Made by a program: the position numbers and the translations under genes. Below are positions 6,341 to 7,163 of a stretch of DNA of 7,163 bases, one piece after another. The stretch spans positions 1-7,163 of the forward strand of contig REAV01000046.1 in assembly GCA_004294465.1 (NCBI GenBank). Direction: 5' to 3'. The notes under the pieces are model-generated. The model had not been told where the DNA came from, did no database searches, and saw only the letters and a program-made list of their open reading frames with translations. Source of the DNA: Sphingobacteriia bacterium. GTDB taxonomy: Bacteria; Bacteroidota; Bacteroidia; Chitinophagales; Chitinophagaceae. Each line of letters starts with the position of its first letter. Position 1 is the stretch's first letter.

Positions 6341-6351
6341 AATTGTTACCA
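6322..6351. repeat. Direct repeat TGTTACCA, two copies 22 bases apart
   Basis: TGTTACCA occurs at 6322-6329 and 6344-6351, an offset of 22 bases (about two helical turns). A shorter TACCA at 6308-6312 gives a third related box 17 bases to the left. The first copy overlaps the palindrome at 6313-6340. Two copies on the same face of the helix are compatible with cooperative binding of a regulator, but an eight-base repeat in AT-rich DNA can arise by chance. Confidence 0.35.
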
Positions 6352-6366
6352 CCAATAAAAGTGGAT

Positions 6367-6390
6367 AACCCGTGAGTAAACTCACGGGTT
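6367..6390 (-). terminator. Perfect 10-bp hairpin after the head-GIN gene, likely terminator
   Basis: AACCCGTGAG (6367-6376) and CTCACGGGTT (6381-6390) are exact reverse complements around a 4-base loop. The hairpin lies 10 bases past the stop of the minus-strand head-GIN gene. On that strand it is followed by ATCCAC and then a short TTTT, so the U-tract is weak and displaced. A terminator or 3'-end stabiliser of that transcript is the simplest reading. Confidence 0.6.
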
Positions 6391-6399
6391 GCTTATTTG

Positions 6400-7059
6400 T
6401 TAAGACTGCCGCTTAACAGAACCACCACTGCTAATATTGATATCTCTTATAGATCCATTCCCTTTGTATTTAATAAAACCTCCACTACTTGCTTCTGCCG
6501 ATAATTCTTTTTCAACATTCACTTGCACTCCAGCTCCGCTACTCGCTTCTGCTTTACAATTGGTTACTGAAAAATCATTCCCTCTAAAACTGGAACCGCT
6601 GCTCGCATCTACATCTAAAAAGTCAGCTTTACCAGATATTTGTATTTGTGCACCACTGCTTGCTCTAGCAGTTAATTTTGATAATGTCATTCCAGTCCCT
6701 TTTAATAAGGCTCCGCTCGATACATCTATTTTATCTAAATTGATATAAGAAACATATACCCTCACAGACCAGTTTTTCCAGGTATTCCAAAACTTCCAAT
6801 CTACATCTCTGGTAATTTTTAAAATACCATTGGATACAGTTGTTTTAACTTGATCGCGGTAACTTAAATCGCCCACGGAAACCACCAACTCTTCTTTATC
6901 ACCTTTTGTAAGAATGACTTCTATACCTGATGACACATCAATACCATGAAATGTTCCAATAGAACGTTTTTGGGCATTGGCCTCATTTACTTCCGTTTGA
7001 GCATAGGAGTTTACAATTGTAAAAACAATTGCCATCAATAACATTATTCTCTTTTTCAT
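6400..7059 (-). CDS. Secreted head-GIN domain (DUF2807) protein
   Basis: A 219-residue exported protein of the DUF2807 / putative auto-transporter adhesin head-GIN family, common in Bacteroidota and without an established biochemical role. The N-terminus MKKRIMLLMAIVFTIVNSYAQ is a signal peptide with likely cleavage after Ala20. The mature part begins with FHGIDVSSGIEVILTKG at 37-53, the usual entry strand. A Trp-rich stretch follows at 87-97 (DWKFWNTWKNW). A regular series of SSG motifs follows at 114, 134, 153, 173, 191 and 210, with the first SSG at 43. The 18-20 residue period fits the repeating right-handed beta-helix rungs expected for this family. There is no lipobox cysteine and no C-terminal sorting domain, so it is probably periplasmic or surface-exposed by an unseen route. 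The ATG at 7059 is well placed for the signal peptide, and the gene ends at a hairpin. Confidence 0.92.
   Translation of the reverse strand: MKKRIMLLMAIVFTIVNSYAQTEVNEANAQKRSIGTFHGIDVSSGIEVILTKGDKEELVVSVGDLSYRDQVKTTVSNGILKITRDVDWKFWNTWKNWSVRVYVSYINLDKIDVSSGALLKGTGMTLSKLTARASSGAQIQISGKADFLDVDASSGSSFRGNDFSVTNCKAEASSGAGVQVNVEKELSAEASSGGFIKYKGNGSIRDINISSGGSVKRQS
6424..6720 (-). repeat. Coding repeat: six SSG-centred units of 18-20 codons
   Basis: Within the head-GIN gene, residues 114-212 carry SSG at intervals of 20, 19, 20, 18 and 19 residues, each following a short hydrophobic or Ala/Asp/Glu strand (DVSSG, RASSG, DASSG, EASSG, EASSG, NISSG). The units are not identical at DNA level, so this is a structural repeat and not a recent tandem duplication. 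Confidence 0.8.
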
Positions 7060-7093
7060 TCGTTTATTTTTAATTGAAACGGACGAGGAAAAA

Positions 7094-7101
7094 TAAAGTT
7101 A
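7094..7101 (-). promoter_or_regulatory. Possible -7 element (TAACTTTA) of the head-GIN gene
   Basis: The minus strand reads TAACTTTA, seven of eight to TAnnTTTG, 34 bases before the ATG at 7059. A TTCG lies 17 bases further upstream and could act as a weak -33 box. The leader between is A/T-rich, with no Shine-Dalgarno sequence. Confidence 0.27.
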
Positions 7102-7114
7102 CAATTGGGGTAAA

Positions 7115-7163
7115 TTATCGAAGAACAACTGCCCCCAGTGCGGGTAAATGCACTTTGATTTTA
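7115..7163 (-). CDS. Possible 3' end of an upstream minus-strand gene (partial)
   Basis: Entering the window at its right edge, one minus-strand frame reads KIKVHLPALGAVVLR and then TAA at 7117-7115. This strand-like ending resembles the final beta-strand of the C-terminal domain in alpha-amylase/branching-enzyme type (GH13) proteins, which often end in LPPxSAVVL-like sequence. Only 15 residues are visible, so the family is a guess; that a gene ends here is somewhat better supported, since the other two frames look non-coding. It would lie 55 bases upstream of the head-GIN gene, on the same strand. Confidence 0.35.
   Translation of the reverse strand, partial: KIKVHLPALGAVVLR

Noticed and set aside
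6276..6366. Possible small RNA or riboswitch
   Set aside because: No recognisable aptamer core and no stable multi-helix fold by eye; simple promoter/operator content explains it better.
6367..6390. Perfect inverted repeat as a recombination (dif/att) site or insertion-sequence end
   Set aside because: Arms are 10 bases with a 4-base centre, unlike the 11-6-11 layout of dif; no recombinase gene, second copy or target duplication is visible.
6437..6748. Plus-strand frame of 103 codons with repeated PLLAS
   Set aside because: The repeats are the antisense reading of the SSG units of the head-GIN gene, so they are no independent evidence of coding.
1..7163. Defence island, CRISPR array, phage or mobile element
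   Set aside because: No spaced repeats, transposase, integrase or terminal repeats seen; base composition is even and most genes are core functions.

Overview
This is an AT-rich window with compact housekeeping genes from a Bacteroidota bacterium, most likely family Chitinophagaceae (a Sediminibacterium-like organism). The taxonomic call is inference. It rests on the long Bacteroidota-type PurM (about 390 residues, opening in an RGVSAQKEEVHAAI-like segment), the AHQLGTPVSSLEGW H-box of the histidine kinase, a secreted DUF2807/head-GIN protein, and promoter-like elements of the Bacteroidota TAnnTTTG (-7) type instead of TATAAT.

Layout from left to right. Positions 1-387 (-) hold the N-terminal part of an FtsE-like ABC ATPase that runs off the window. 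Positions 446 to about 1627/1639 (-) hold purM, with an unresolved start codon. A 75-base divergent region separates it from ribF (1715-2668, +), the FAD-forming riboflavin kinase/FMN adenylyltransferase. ribF meets holA (2669-3673, -; DNA polymerase III delta) tail to tail with no spacer. A second divergent region leads to a membrane-anchored coiled-coil protein of unknown function (3764-4756, +). It is followed by a strong UUCG-tetraloop terminator and an orphan sensor histidine kinase (4814-6010, +). A small unidentified protein (5973-6275, -) overlaps the kinase 3' end by 38 bases. A 124-base gap holds a palindrome, repeated TACCA boxes and a perfect 10-bp hairpin. It is followed by a secreted head-GIN protein with seven SSG motifs (6400-7059, -). 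The last 49 bases look like the 3' end of another minus-strand gene.

The genes do not form one pathway. They are core metabolism (purine and flavin synthesis), replication, division/ABC transport and envelope sensing, mostly singly transcribed with divergent or convergent neighbours. I see no mobile element, CRISPR array, phage gene, RNA gene or defence system, and no convincing new multi-gene system. The points most worth a second look are the purM start, which coincides with a -7 promoter element, and the kinase start, which must be moved downstream because the upstream ATG lies in a terminator. The other two are the uncharacterised coiled-coil protein and the small overlapping gene with a palindromic upstream region.
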